This document shows positions 50,484 through 58,701 of a stretch of 64,000 nucleotides of DNA, piece by piece; position 1 is the first letter of the stretch, and every line of letters starts with the position of its first letter. Both the position numbers and the translations under genes were made by a program. Source of the DNA: Nonomuraea candida. GTDB lineage: Bacteria; Actinomycetota; Actinomycetes; Streptosporangiales; Streptosporangiaceae. Below the pieces are notes generated by a model. It ran no database searches and had not been told where the DNA came from. It worked only from the letters and a program-made list of their open reading frames with translations. The stretch covers positions 1 to 64,000 of the forward strand of contig NZ_JOAG01000040.1 in the NCBI RefSeq assembly GCF_000725485.1, written 5' to 3'.

Positions 50484-52676
50484 ATGCCGCGCAAGAGGAC
50501 GACGCGCAGGGGGACGATGGTGGCCCGCCTGGCCGGGGCGGGCGCGGCGGCGGGCCTGCTGGTGGCCGCCATCGCGATCCCGGCCGTGGGGGGCGCGGGA
50601 ATCGGGCTGGTGACGGCGGCCGAGGAAGTGAACCTCAAGCCGCTCGACCTGGCCGAGCCGCCGCCGGCCGAGGTCACGATCGTGCAGGACGCCAAGGGCG
50701 GCGAGATCGCCCGCTTCTACGAGGAGTACCGCGAGGTCGTCGGCTTCGACGAGATCTCCGAGACGATGAAGACGGCGATCGTGGCGATCGAGGACTTCCG
50801 CTTCTACGAGCACGGCGCGATCGACATCGAGGGCACGCTGCGCGCGCTGGCCACGAACCTGTCGTCGGGCAAGGTGAGCCAGGGCGGGTCGAGCATCACC
50901 CAGCAGTACGTCAAGCAGGTGCTGCTCAACTCGGCCGACACGGAGGAGGAGCGGAGCGCGGCCGTCGAGGCGAGCTACGCGCGCAAGCTCAACGAGCTGC
51001 GGTACGCGATGGGCATCGAGGAGAAATACACCAAGGACCAGATCCTTGAGAAATATCTGAACATCGCATACTTCGGCGCGAGCGCGTACGGGGTGGAGGC
51101 GGCGGCCCGGCGCTTCTTCGGCGTCTCCGCGGCCGACCTGACCCTGCCGCAGGCGGCCACGCTGGCCGGCGCCGTCCAGGACCCGAACGCGACGGACCCC
51201 AACCTGGGCGGGAAGCACCGCGAACGCCTGCTGAAGCGGCGCAACGTGGTGCTGGACCGGATGGCCGAACTGGGCAAGATCACGACCGCGGAGGCGGCCG
51301 AGGCCAAGGCCACCAGGCTCGGTTACCGGGGCACCCGGATTCCCGGCGGCTGCGAGAGCAGCAAATATCCGTACTTCTGCCTCTATGTTCGTCACGAGAT
51401 CCTCAGCAACCCCGACTTCGGCCGCACGGCCAAGGCCCGCCTGGCGATGCTCAACCGCGGCGGCCTGACGATCAGGACCACCATCGACCCGGCCATGCAG
51501 CGCGCCGCCGACCGCGCCATCCGGCGCTACGTCAACCCGTCGGACCGCCCGGTCGCCGCGCAGGCCCTGGTCCAGCCCGGCACGGGCGCGATCAAGGCGA
51601 TGGCCGCCAGCCGGCGTTACGGGACGAACGCCGGCAAGAACGAGATCTCGTACAACGTGGTCGCGGACGCCGCGCACGGCGGCGGGATCGGGTTCCAGCC
51701 GGGCTCGACGTTCAAGACGTTCACGCTGATCACGGCCTTGCAGGAGGGCATGAAGCTGGACGACGGGCTCACGGCGGGGGCGGGTTACCGGGCGCCGGCG
51801 TACTCGACGTTCAAGAACTGCGCGGGCGAGAACATCGGCGACCCCACCCACACCGTCACCAACGACGAGGGCACGCCCGGCTGGAAGACGCTGCGCAGCG
51901 GCACGTGGTCGTCGGTGAACACGTTCTTCATGATGCTGGAGGAGCGGGTCGGCCTCTGCGACACGGTCAAGACGGCCAAGGCGCTGGGCATCAAGCGCGC
52001 CGACGGCAAGAAGCTGCAGGAGTACGAGACGTTCACGCTCGGCATCAACGAGTCCGACCCGGTCACGGTGGCCGCCGCGTACGCGGCGATCGCGGCGCGC
52101 GGCACGTACTGCGCGCCGATGGCGATCAGCCGCATCACGGACCGGGACGGCAAGACCACCCCCTACCGGCCCAAGTGCCGCCCGGCCCTGGACCCGGGCA
52201 TCGCCGACGCGACGGCCGAGGTGCTGTCGGGCGTGTTCACGGAGGGCACGATGAGCGGCGTGGGCGGCATCGGCCGGGACGCCGCCGGCAAGACGGGCAC
52301 CACCGACGACTACGCCTCGGCCTGGTTCGCCGGCTTCACCCCCGACCTGGCGAGCGCCGTGAGCCTCGGCGACCCGCGCGGCTCCCAGCGCCACAAGCTG
52401 ACCGGCGTCACGATCGGCGGCCGGTACTACGGGGCGGTGCAGGGGGCCAGCATCCCCGGCCCGATCTGGAAGGACACGATGGTGTCGGCGCTGCGCGGGG
52501 TGCCGGCCACGCGGTTCACGCCGATCGACTCGGCGCGGTTCGAGGGGTGCGGCGAGCACTGCCGGCCGCAGACCTCCTCGAAGCCGGGCACCGAGTCGGA
52601 CAGCGAGTCGGACACCGGGCCGGGCACCGAGCCCGACGCGGAGACGACCATCCTGCCGGAGGACATCCTGGAGTAA
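50484..52676 (+). CDS. Bifunctional penicillin-binding protein (transglycosylase/transpeptidase)
   Basis: 730 aa. A membrane anchor (GAGAAAGLLVAAIAIPAVGG), the GT51 transglycosylase with EDFRFYEHGAIDIEG and GSSITQQYVKQ, and the transpeptidase with GSTFKTF, the SVN motif and KTGTTDD. It makes and crosslinks peptidoglycan at the outer face of the membrane. ATG 50484 is preferred (GGGGAG 7 nt upstream); ATG 50439 overlaps the beta-lactamase stop. The co-location with a beta-lactamase suggests self-protection or cell-wall remodelling. The last 40 residues are Ser/Asp/Glu-rich (SESDTGPGTEPD). Confidence 0.93.
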   Translation: MPRKRTTRRGTMVARLAGAGAAAGLLVAAIAIPAVGGAGIGLVTAAEEVNLKPLDLAEPPPAEVTIVQDAKGGEIARFYEEYREVVGFDEISETMKTAIVAIEDFRFYEHGAIDIEGTLRALATNLSSGKVSQGGSSITQQYVKQVLLNSADTEEERSAAVEASYARKLNELRYAMGIEEKYTKDQILEKYLNIAYFGASAYGVEAAARRFFGVSAADLTLPQAATLAGAVQDPNATDPNLGGKHRERLLKRRNVVLDRMAELGKITTAEAAEAKATRLGYRGTRIPGGCESSKYPYFCLYVRHEILSNPDFGRTAKARLAMLNRGGLTIRTTIDPAMQRAADRAIRRYVNPSDRPVAAQALVQPGTGAIKAMAASRRYGTNAGKNEISYNVVADAAHGGGIGFQPGSTFKTFTLITALQEGMKLDDGLTAGAGYRAPAYSTFKNCAGENIGDPTHTVTNDEGTPGWKTLRSGTWSSVNTFFMMLEERVGLCDTVKTAKALGIKRADGKKLQEYETFTLGINESDPVTVAAAYAAIAARGTYCAPMAISRITDRDGKTTPYRPKCRPALDPGIADATAEVLSGVFTEGTMSGVGGIGRDAAGKTGTTDDYASAWFAGFTPDLASAVSLGDPRGSQRHKLTGVTIGGRYYGAVQGASIPGPIWKDTMVSALRGVPATRFTPIDSARFEGCGEHCRPQTSSKPGTESDSESDTGPGTEPDAETTILPEDILE

Positions 52677-52684
52677 CCCCTTCC

Positions 52685-52770
<86 letters not shown>

Positions 52771-52922
52771 GATGGAGCGGGCGTGAGGCCGGGGTGAGCA
52801 TGCGCCATGACCTCCCCGTCAGTCGAAAGATGTAGCCCGATCTCCTCAAGGGGCAGGAAGCGCCATGATCAGGCACGTCACTACAGTGGCGACGTATCCC
52901 GACAACCGAGGTAGGGTCCTTC

Positions 52923-53111
52923 ATGGCAGCCGCCCGCAAGACGCTCCTGACCGGCCTGGCCACCCTGGCGATCGGTGCCGCGCTGTGGACGTTCGGCAAC
53001 GACGACGGGTGGCACGTGATCGCACCCACCAAACTCGGCATGGTGCTGATGATCCTGGGCGGTCTGGAAGCGTTGTACGGCCTCTACAAGTCCCGCCGCG
53101 ACGCCTCCTGA
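52923..53111 (+). CDS. Small two-helix membrane protein (DUF5708-like)
   Basis: 62 aa. Two hydrophobic helices, LLTGLATLAIGAALWTF and LGMVLMILGGLEALYGLY, with a short polar loop between them and basic ends. It resembles small DUF5708-type actinomycete membrane proteins; family assignment is tentative. ATG 52923 is the start. Function unknown. Confidence 0.55.
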   Translation: MAAARKTLLTGLATLAIGAALWTFGNDDGWHVIAPTKLGMVLMILGGLEALYGLYKSRRDAS

Positions 53112-53225
53112 AGCGGCGAGGCCAGGGCAGAGCCGGGACCGGACCGGGACAGCGCCGGGACAGAGCCTGGACAGGGCCGGGCGGAGCAGCGCGTGCGGGA
53201 CTGAGAACCGCCGGACCAGGAGCAC

Positions 53226-53456
53226 GTGGCGGGGAACCGCCGGACCGGGAACGCCGACCGCGACAAAGACCCCGCCATCGAGCAGACTGATCGGGTGACA
53301 GACGCCACCCGGGCCAAGACCGAAGCCAAGATCAAGGCCGAAGCCGAGACCGATGCGGAGCCCCAGGCCGGAGCCGAGACCGATGCGAAGGCAGAGACCG
53401 AGGCCGAGCCCATACCCGCCCCTCTGCGCGCCGCCAGGTTCATCATGACCCCGTAG
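53226..53456 (+). CDS. Low-complexity hypothetical protein
   Basis: 76 aa from GTG 53226, with AGGAG just upstream. The middle is a degenerate Ala/Glu/Asp/Thr repeat (AEAETDAEPQAGAETDAK). Its 3' end overlaps the convergent TetR gene by 14 bp. It may be a real small protein or chance reading of a repeat; no function is proposed. Confidence 0.3.
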   Translation: MAGNRRTGNADRDKDPAIEQTDRVTDATRAKTEAKIKAEAETDAEPQAGAETDAKAETEAEPIPAPLRAARFIMTP

Positions 53457-54123
53457 GCACTCTCAGGGGCTCGAGGGCGGCCAGGACGAGGTCGAGGCCG
53501 AAGGTGAACTCCTCCGCCGGGTCGTAGCCGGCAGCGGCGAGCACCGCGGCGGACTCGTTGAGGTAGGGGAACTCGTCAGGAGGAAGCTGGGGCAGGAAGA
53601 CGTCCTTGGCCATGTCCGCGAACTCATCGGCGGTGTCGAACGGCAGGCCGGCTTCCTGCAGGGCGAAACCGTAGACATAGCTGTCGAGCAACCAGTTGGC
53701 GTGCGTCGCCATCAAGACCGGGAAGCCGGCCCTTCGCAGGCAGGCGGTGACCGCTTCGCGGTGGCGGAGGTTCGCGGGCCCCGGCGATGTCCGCGACTCC
53801 ATCAGGCCGATCGCCCACGGGTGGCGGGCGAGAACCTGTCGGGCGGATACCGCCCGACGTCGCATCGCTGACTGCCAGTCGGCCTCTTCGGGCGGGAGCT
53901 CGATCTCCTCGAACACGAAGTCGATCATGGCGTCCAGCAACTCCTCTTTGCTCGCCACGTAGTAGTAGAGCGACATCGCGCCCGCGCCGAGCGCGCCGGC
54001 CAGCCGGCGCATGCTCAGCCCTCCGACCCCCTCGCGGTCGGCGAGACGGACCGCCTCGACCACCACCCGTTGCTTGCTCAGCGCCGCGTCTGACGCCACC
54101 TGGCGTTGTTCCCTCGCAGACAC
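53443..54123 (-). CDS. TetR/AcrR-family regulator
   Basis: 226 aa from GTG 54123. Helix-turn-helix LSMRRLAGALGAGAMSLYYY with VASKEELLDAM, and a C-terminal effector domain (FGLDLVLAALEPL). GAGAGGA precedes the start. It is divergent from the DUF6326 gene, whose upstream palindrome is a likely operator for it. Codon use is less GC-biased than flanking genes, suggesting acquisition. Confidence 0.88.
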   Translation of the reverse strand: MSAREQRQVASDAALSKQRVVVEAVRLADREGVGGLSMRRLAGALGAGAMSLYYYVASKEELLDAMIDFVFEEIELPPEEADWQSAMRRRAVSARQVLARHPWAIGLMESRTSPGPANLRHREAVTACLRRAGFPVLMATHANWLLDSYVYGFALQEAGLPFDTADEFADMAKDVFLPQLPPDEFPYLNESAAVLAAAGYDPAEEFTFGLDLVLAALEPLRVPTGS

Positions 54124-54184
54124 GGGTCTCCTCTCGCTCGCCCGCCGGGCTTGACAATCGTCCAGCGTGCGGTCATGGTACAGC

Positions 54185-54200
54185 GTACTACTCGTAGTAC
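54185..54200. promoter_or_regulatory. Perfect palindrome in the TetR/DUF6326 divergent region
   Basis: GTACTAC-TC-GTAGTAC (54185-54200) is an exact dyad, flanked by further GTACAGC and AGCGTAC copies. A TTGACA box lies at 54151-54156 on the plus strand. This is the most probable TetR operator. Confidence 0.65.
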
Positions 54201-54500
54201 AGCGTACGACGTACGATGTACGAACCAGCGAAAGTCGTAGCTCGGACGTGAGGCTTCTGTGGGAATCGAACAGCGATCGAGTGCCGGAGTACGCCTGGCG
54301 CCGGGGGCGAGTCCGCCGGGGCGGCGACGATGCGGGCCGCCGACCGGCACCGCTACGGCCTGCCCTCAGCGCTCGAAATCGTCCGAGGTCCGGGCTACCG
54401 CTGCCCGGTCGAGGCGATGTGCTCGTCCAGGTGGGCGCGGCCTCGGTACATCCCTGCCGCCACTCCGGCGGAGGGACCGCTCCTCTCGAAAGAAGAGCCG

Positions 54501-54989
54501 ATGACCATCCGAACGAAAACCCCGAACCCGCTCGACACCCCGCCGGTCCCCGTGCAGGCCAAGCTCGCCGCCGCATGGACCAGCTTCATGTTCCTCTACA
54601 TCTACGTCGACTACTTCCACCTCCACAAGCCCGGCGTCATCGACAACCTCCGCGCCGGCGTCGTCTTCGAGTTCGACATCAGCCCGACGTTGTTGACCGT
54701 GATGCTCGCGTCCGTGGCGATCCCGGCCCTGATGGTGATGCTCTCCATGACGCTGCCCGCCCGGGCGAACCGCGCCACGAACCTCGTCGTTGCATCGCTC
54801 TACATCCCCTACTCGGTGTTCAACGCGGCAGGGGAGTCCTGGAACTGGGCCCCCTTCTACGGCCTCTCCATCGGAATCGAGGTGCTGCTCCTGGCCTTCA
54901 TCCTGCGCTCCGCCTGGGCCTGGCCGCGAACTCCCGCCGTCCCAGCCGATCCCGCGACGACCGGCCTTCGACAGGACCTTCGACAGTAG
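54501..54989 (+). CDS. DUF6326-family membrane protein
   Basis: 162 aa with four hydrophobic helices (first ending FMFLYIYVDYFHLHK, then TLLTVMLASVAIPALMVML). The conserved VDYFHL block and the overall fold match small DUF6326-type proteins; I am fairly sure of the family but not of its role. ATG 54501 follows AAAGAAGAG. It is divergent from the TetR gene and probably under its control. Confidence 0.7.
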   Translation: MTIRTKTPNPLDTPPVPVQAKLAAAWTSFMFLYIYVDYFHLHKPGVIDNLRAGVVFEFDISPTLLTVMLASVAIPALMVMLSMTLPARANRATNLVVASLYIPYSVFNAAGESWNWAPFYGLSIGIEVLLLAFILRSAWAWPRTPAVPADPATTGLRQDLRQ

Positions 54990-55381
54990 GTGTCCGTGGA
55001 AAGCCCTACGGCGTGAAGCCCGCCGCCGCGGACACCGGGCCGACCGTGACCAGCTCAGTCGCGGTATACGCAGAGAACCTGCTCACGAGCGGTCCGGTGT
55101 CCGCGCCGGCCGCGCCCGTAGGCCGAACGGTGGCTGACCGACCAGCAGACCTCATCCAGCCAACCGCAGCAACGAAAGGGGCGAGCACGAAACCTGCCGC
55201 AGCGCGGAACCTGCTCGTCTGTCCGGCTGTCCGCCGGTCTCAGGACGACCGGCTGGGCACAGCGTCTCAGCTGTTCCCGCGACGACGGATGCAGTTCTGG
55301 ATCACGCCCCCGACCTATCCGGGCCCGCACGGCGAACACCAACCGCTTTACCCCCGCGCCGGACGGGGTAGCGCCAGGATC
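54990..55381. other. Gene-free interval
   Basis: No gene is recognised. Both strands carry open frames, but none has a ribosome binding site or a recognisable domain. It may contain the EEP gene's promoter near its right end (GGGGTAGCGCC). Confidence 0.35.
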
Positions 55382-56197
55382 ATGCGCATCGCCACGCTGA
55401 ACCTCTGGGCCCGGCACGGTTCCTGGCCCGAGCGCAGGGACGTGCTGATCGCGGGGCTGCGCGCCCTCTCCCCCGATCTCGTGGCCTTCCAGGAGTCCGT
55501 CGTGACGGACGACTACGACCAGGCCATCGACCTGCTCGGCCCCGGCTACCACGTCGTCCATCAGAGCGACGGGGAGGCCGACGGCACCCGGGCCTCGATC
55601 GCCTCCCGCCTGCCCCTGGCCGCGACCCGGCAGCTCCGGCAGGTCGTCACCCCGCGCGTGAATCCGGCGGAGTTCTCCGGCTGGGCCGGCCTCGCCGAGG
55701 TGCTCGCACCGGAGCCGCTGCTGTTCGTCAACCACAAGCCCTCCCACCGCCTCGGCCACGAGCGCGAGCGCGAACTGCAGGCCGTACGGACGGCCGAGCT
55801 GATCGAGGAGGTGCTCGGGGACCGGCGGATGCACGTGGTGGTGGCCGGGGACTTCGACGCGCCACCGGAGTCGGCCTCCGTCCGCTTCTGGAGCGGCCTG
55901 CAGTCCCTGGAGGGAGTGAGCGTGGCCTACCGCGACGTGTGGCAGTGGGCGCACCCGGACGACCCCGGGCACACGTTCACGCCGGTCAATCCCCTGGTGC
56001 GGGGCGGAAACTGGCCGTTGGAGACGGGCCGGCGCATCGACTACCTCTTCGTACGCTGCCACGGGAACGGGCCGACGCTACGGCTCGTGAACTGCCGCCA
56101 GATCTTCGACCGCCCGGTGCACGGCGTCTGGGCCTCCGACCACTTCGGACTCGTCGCCGACCTCGAACCACTCCCCCCGTCCCCCTCCACCGCATGA
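55382..56197 (+). CDS. Endonuclease/exonuclease/phosphatase (EEP)-family protein
   Basis: 271 aa. EEP catalytic blocks: TLNLWARHGSWPERR, VAFQESVV (Glu), VVVAGDFDAPPES (Asp), GRRIDYLFVR and SDHFGLVADL (Asp-His). Such proteins are DNase I-like or phosphodiesterase-like enzymes; the substrate is not evident. ATG 55382 (RIATLNLWA) is the start, with no signal peptide, so it is cytoplasmic. It stands alone. Confidence 0.9.
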   Translation: MRIATLNLWARHGSWPERRDVLIAGLRALSPDLVAFQESVVTDDYDQAIDLLGPGYHVVHQSDGEADGTRASIASRLPLAATRQLRQVVTPRVNPAEFSGWAGLAEVLAPEPLLFVNHKPSHRLGHERERELQAVRTAELIEEVLGDRRMHVVVAGDFDAPPESASVRFWSGLQSLEGVSVAYRDVWQWAHPDDPGHTFTPVNPLVRGGNWPLETGRRIDYLFVRCHGNGPTLRLVNCRQIFDRPVHGVWASDHFGLVADLEPLPPSPSTA

Positions 56198-56587
56198 CCA
56201 CCCACCAGTTGGAGGACCCGCTACGCCGGTCCCTCCTCCTCGGCGGACAGCACCCCGACAACCCGCTGCACGCCGGCGAGCAGGGAGGAGCACGAGCGCG
56301 GGCCGGGACGGCGTCCCGCCGCTCGATGGATCAACGATCTCGTCGCGGCCGGCCCTTCAGGCGAACAGGGCCGGTGGATCAGGGATCACCCGACGCGCTC
56401 CCTGGAAACCCTTTCGGGATGGGCTTCCGATGGGCCCGGTCGGTATTCGGTATAGGGGATCGGGGCGGGCGAGAGCGCCGCAAGGCGCGTACGGGGCGGG
56501 CTTCCAACGGCCCGCCCGGTAGACGGGATCGGGGCGGGCGGCCCCCGGCCGGAATCGGCGTGACAACCTGGACATAGGATTTCGGAC
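56198..56587. other. Interval with an imperfect direct repeat
   Basis: No gene is recognised. Two related blocks, 56421-56471 and 56498-56540, both begin GGGCTTCC and both end with the identical 16-mer GGGATCGGGGCGGGCG. The repeated sequence precedes the UBP gene and may hold its promoter. Confidence 0.4.
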
Positions 56588-56845
56588 ATGGCAATTTGCG
56601 AGCATCTTTCCCAGGCCGGCGACCCCGCCGCCAAGACGCCCGAGGGCTGCGAGGAGTGCCTGGCGGCCGGCGGCAGGTGGGTGCACCTGCGGCGCTGCCT
56701 GGAGTGCGGCCACATCGGGTGCTGCGACTCCTCCCCGGCCAAGCACGCCACCCGGCACTTCCACGACACGAACCACCCGGTGATCCAGTCGTTCGAGCCC
56801 GGCGAGAACTGGCGCTGGTGCTTCGAGGACAAGCAGATGGGCTGA
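56588..56845 (+). CDS. UBP-type zinc-finger protein
   Basis: 85 aa. The UBP/HUL zinc finger is visible as CEECLAAGGRWVHLRRCLECG, then CCDSSPAKHATRHFHDTNHP and ENWRWCFEDK. In eukaryotes this domain binds ubiquitin C-termini; actinomycete stand-alone versions have no known partner and may bind another peptide tail. ATG 56588 is the start. Cytoplasmic. Confidence 0.88.
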   Translation: MAICEHLSQAGDPAAKTPEGCEECLAAGGRWVHLRRCLECGHIGCCDSSPAKHATRHFHDTNHPVIQSFEPGENWRWCFEDKQMG

Positions 56846-56850
56846 CCCGC

Positions 56851-56940
56851 CGTCCACGACTCCGCCGCCCGCGACCCCACCGCCCGCGACCCCACCGCCC
56901 GCGACCCCGCCGCCCGCGACCCCACCATCGACGACCCCGC
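56851..56940. repeat. Six-unit 15-bp tandem repeat
   Basis: Four near-identical copies of CGCCCGCGACCCCAC (56866-56925; the third ends CCCGC) are flanked by one degenerate unit on each side (56851-56865 and 56926-56940). It lies between the UBP gene and the antiporter and codes for nothing obvious. Confidence 0.85.
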
Positions 56941-56986
56941 CGCCCCTTCGGAACCTCCGCCCAGGGGTCCGGCGAGGCCGGGAGCC

Positions 56987-58564
56987 TCAGCGTTCGAGCA
57001 TCGCCTCTTCGAAGTCGAGCTGGGCCATCACCTCGCGCAGCACCTCGTCGTCGAGGCGGCGCTCGTCGCGCAGCCGGACGAAGACCCGGCGCTCGGCCTG
57101 CAGCATCTCGCGGCGCAGCCTGCGGTAGAGGGCGCTGGGGGTCTCCGCGCCGCCCTGCCCGGTGCCGCCGCCCAGCCGCTCCCACGCGGTCAGCGAGCGG
57201 CGCCAGGACTTCTCCCTGAGCTGGTCGATCACCTGTTTCTGGATCTCGTCGGGCTCGCCCTGCTCGCCGACCAGCCGCTCCAGCTCCGCCAGGCCCGCCT
57301 CCAGCGCCGCCTGCTGGGCCGCCGCCTCGGCCAGGCGGTCTTCGTACTGCTCCTGCTCGCTCGACACGCGCAGCCGCCTGATCAGCGCGGGGAACGTGGT
57401 GCCCTGGATGAGCAGCGTGCCGATCACCGTCGTGAACGTCAGGAACAGCAGCATCGCGCGGTCCCGCTCGGGCACCGAGGGCGGGATAGCGAACGCGGCC
57501 GCCAGCGACACAACGCCGCGCATGCCGGCCCAGCCGAGGATCACCGTCTGCGCCACCGTCGGGCCCGCGTCGCCCCTGCGCAGCGCCTTGACCACGAAGG
57601 TGACCGCGAACACCCAGACGAACCTGCTGACGATCGTCACCGCCAGCACCGCGGCCGCGTAGCCCGCCACCGCCCACGGGCTGTAGCCGGTGATGCCCTC
57701 GATCACGGTCACGAGCTGCAGCCCGATCAGCGCGAACACGATGGCCTCAAGGAAGAAGTCGGTGACCTTCCACACCGCGTCGGACACCAGGCGGGTGCCG
57801 AACCCCCGCAGGTGCATGCGGTAGCCGAGGTAGAGGCCGACGATCACCACCGCGATCACGCCCGAGGCGTGCACGGACTCCGCCGCCAGGTAGGCGGCGA
57901 ACGGGATCAGCAGCATCAGCGTGTTCTCCACCAGCGAGTCGCGGGTGTGCCGGAAGATCCAGGCGAACACGAAGGCCAGCGCCAGCCCGATCCCGACGCC
58001 GGCCACGGCGGCGAACAGGAACTCGTAGACCCCCTCCCACAGGCTCACGGCGCCGCCCACGGCCGCGCCGATGGCCACCCGGTAGAGGGTGAGCGCGGTG
58101 GCGTCGTTGAACAGGCTCTCGCCTATGAGGATGGTCAGCGACACGCGTGGCAGGCCCAGCCGCCGCCCGACCGCGACGGCGGCCACCGCGTCGGGCGGGG
58201 CGATGATGGCGCCGAGCGCGAACGCCAGCGCCAGCGGCAGGTCGGGCAGCAGCAGGTGGACGACCAGCCCGACGACGGCCGTGGTGAACAGCACCAGCCC
58301 GATCGACAGCAGCCCGACCGCCCGCTTGACGTCACGCAGCCGCAGGTAGGAGCTGTCGAGCGCGGCGGAGTAGAGCAGCGGGGGCAGGAAGACGTAGAGC
58401 ACCAGCTCCGGCTCCAGCGGCACCGCGGGCACCAGCGGCGAGACCAGCAGCCCGGCGGCCACCAGCAGCAGCGGCGCCGGCCAGCCCCGCCGCCGCGCCA
58501 CCGCCGCGACGCCGATCGCACCTGCCGCCAGCAGCAGCAGTTGCAGGCCCGTGGTGGGGTCCAC
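56987..58564 (-). CDS. CPA1-family Na+/H+ antiporter
   Basis: 525 aa with about twelve transmembrane helices. The ion-binding region GESLFNDATALTLYR and an early PPLLYSAALDS match CPA1/NhaP antiporters, and a cytoplasmic C-terminal tail of about 130 charged residues is present (EQEQYEDRLAEAAAQQAALE). GTG 58564 has GGGAGGAG upstream. It exchanges sodium (or potassium) for protons at the membrane; the ion is not decided by sequence alone. Confidence 0.92.
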   Translation of the reverse strand: MDPTTGLQLLLLAAGAIGVAAVARRRGWPAPLLLVAAGLLVSPLVPAVPLEPELVLYVFLPPLLYSAALDSSYLRLRDVKRAVGLLSIGLVLFTTAVVGLVVHLLLPDLPLALAFALGAIIAPPDAVAAVAVGRRLGLPRVSLTILIGESLFNDATALTLYRVAIGAAVGGAVSLWEGVYEFLFAAVAGVGIGLALAFVFAWIFRHTRDSLVENTLMLLIPFAAYLAAESVHASGVIAVVIVGLYLGYRMHLRGFGTRLVSDAVWKVTDFFLEAIVFALIGLQLVTVIEGITGYSPWAVAGYAAAVLAVTIVSRFVWVFAVTFVVKALRRGDAGPTVAQTVILGWAGMRGVVSLAAAFAIPPSVPERDRAMLLFLTFTTVIGTLLIQGTTFPALIRRLRVSSEQEQYEDRLAEAAAQQAALEAGLAELERLVGEQGEPDEIQKQVIDQLREKSWRRSLTAWERLGGGTGQGGAETPSALYRRLRREMLQAERRVFVRLRDERRLDDEVLREVMAQLDFEEAMLER

Positions 58565-58701
58565 CCGCGGCTCCTCCCGTCCCGGCCCCGTCGTGTCGGG
58601 GTGCGATCGCCTCAGTGGGACGCCGTCGTCGGAACGGGTGAAACGACCGCCTCAGCTCGATCGTCCCGCCGTGAGCGTACCGGGCGCGCCGGGATGGCAG
58701 G

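Noticed and set aside
56851..56940. Possible CRISPR-like array
   Set aside because: Contiguous 15-bp units without spacers; no cas genes.
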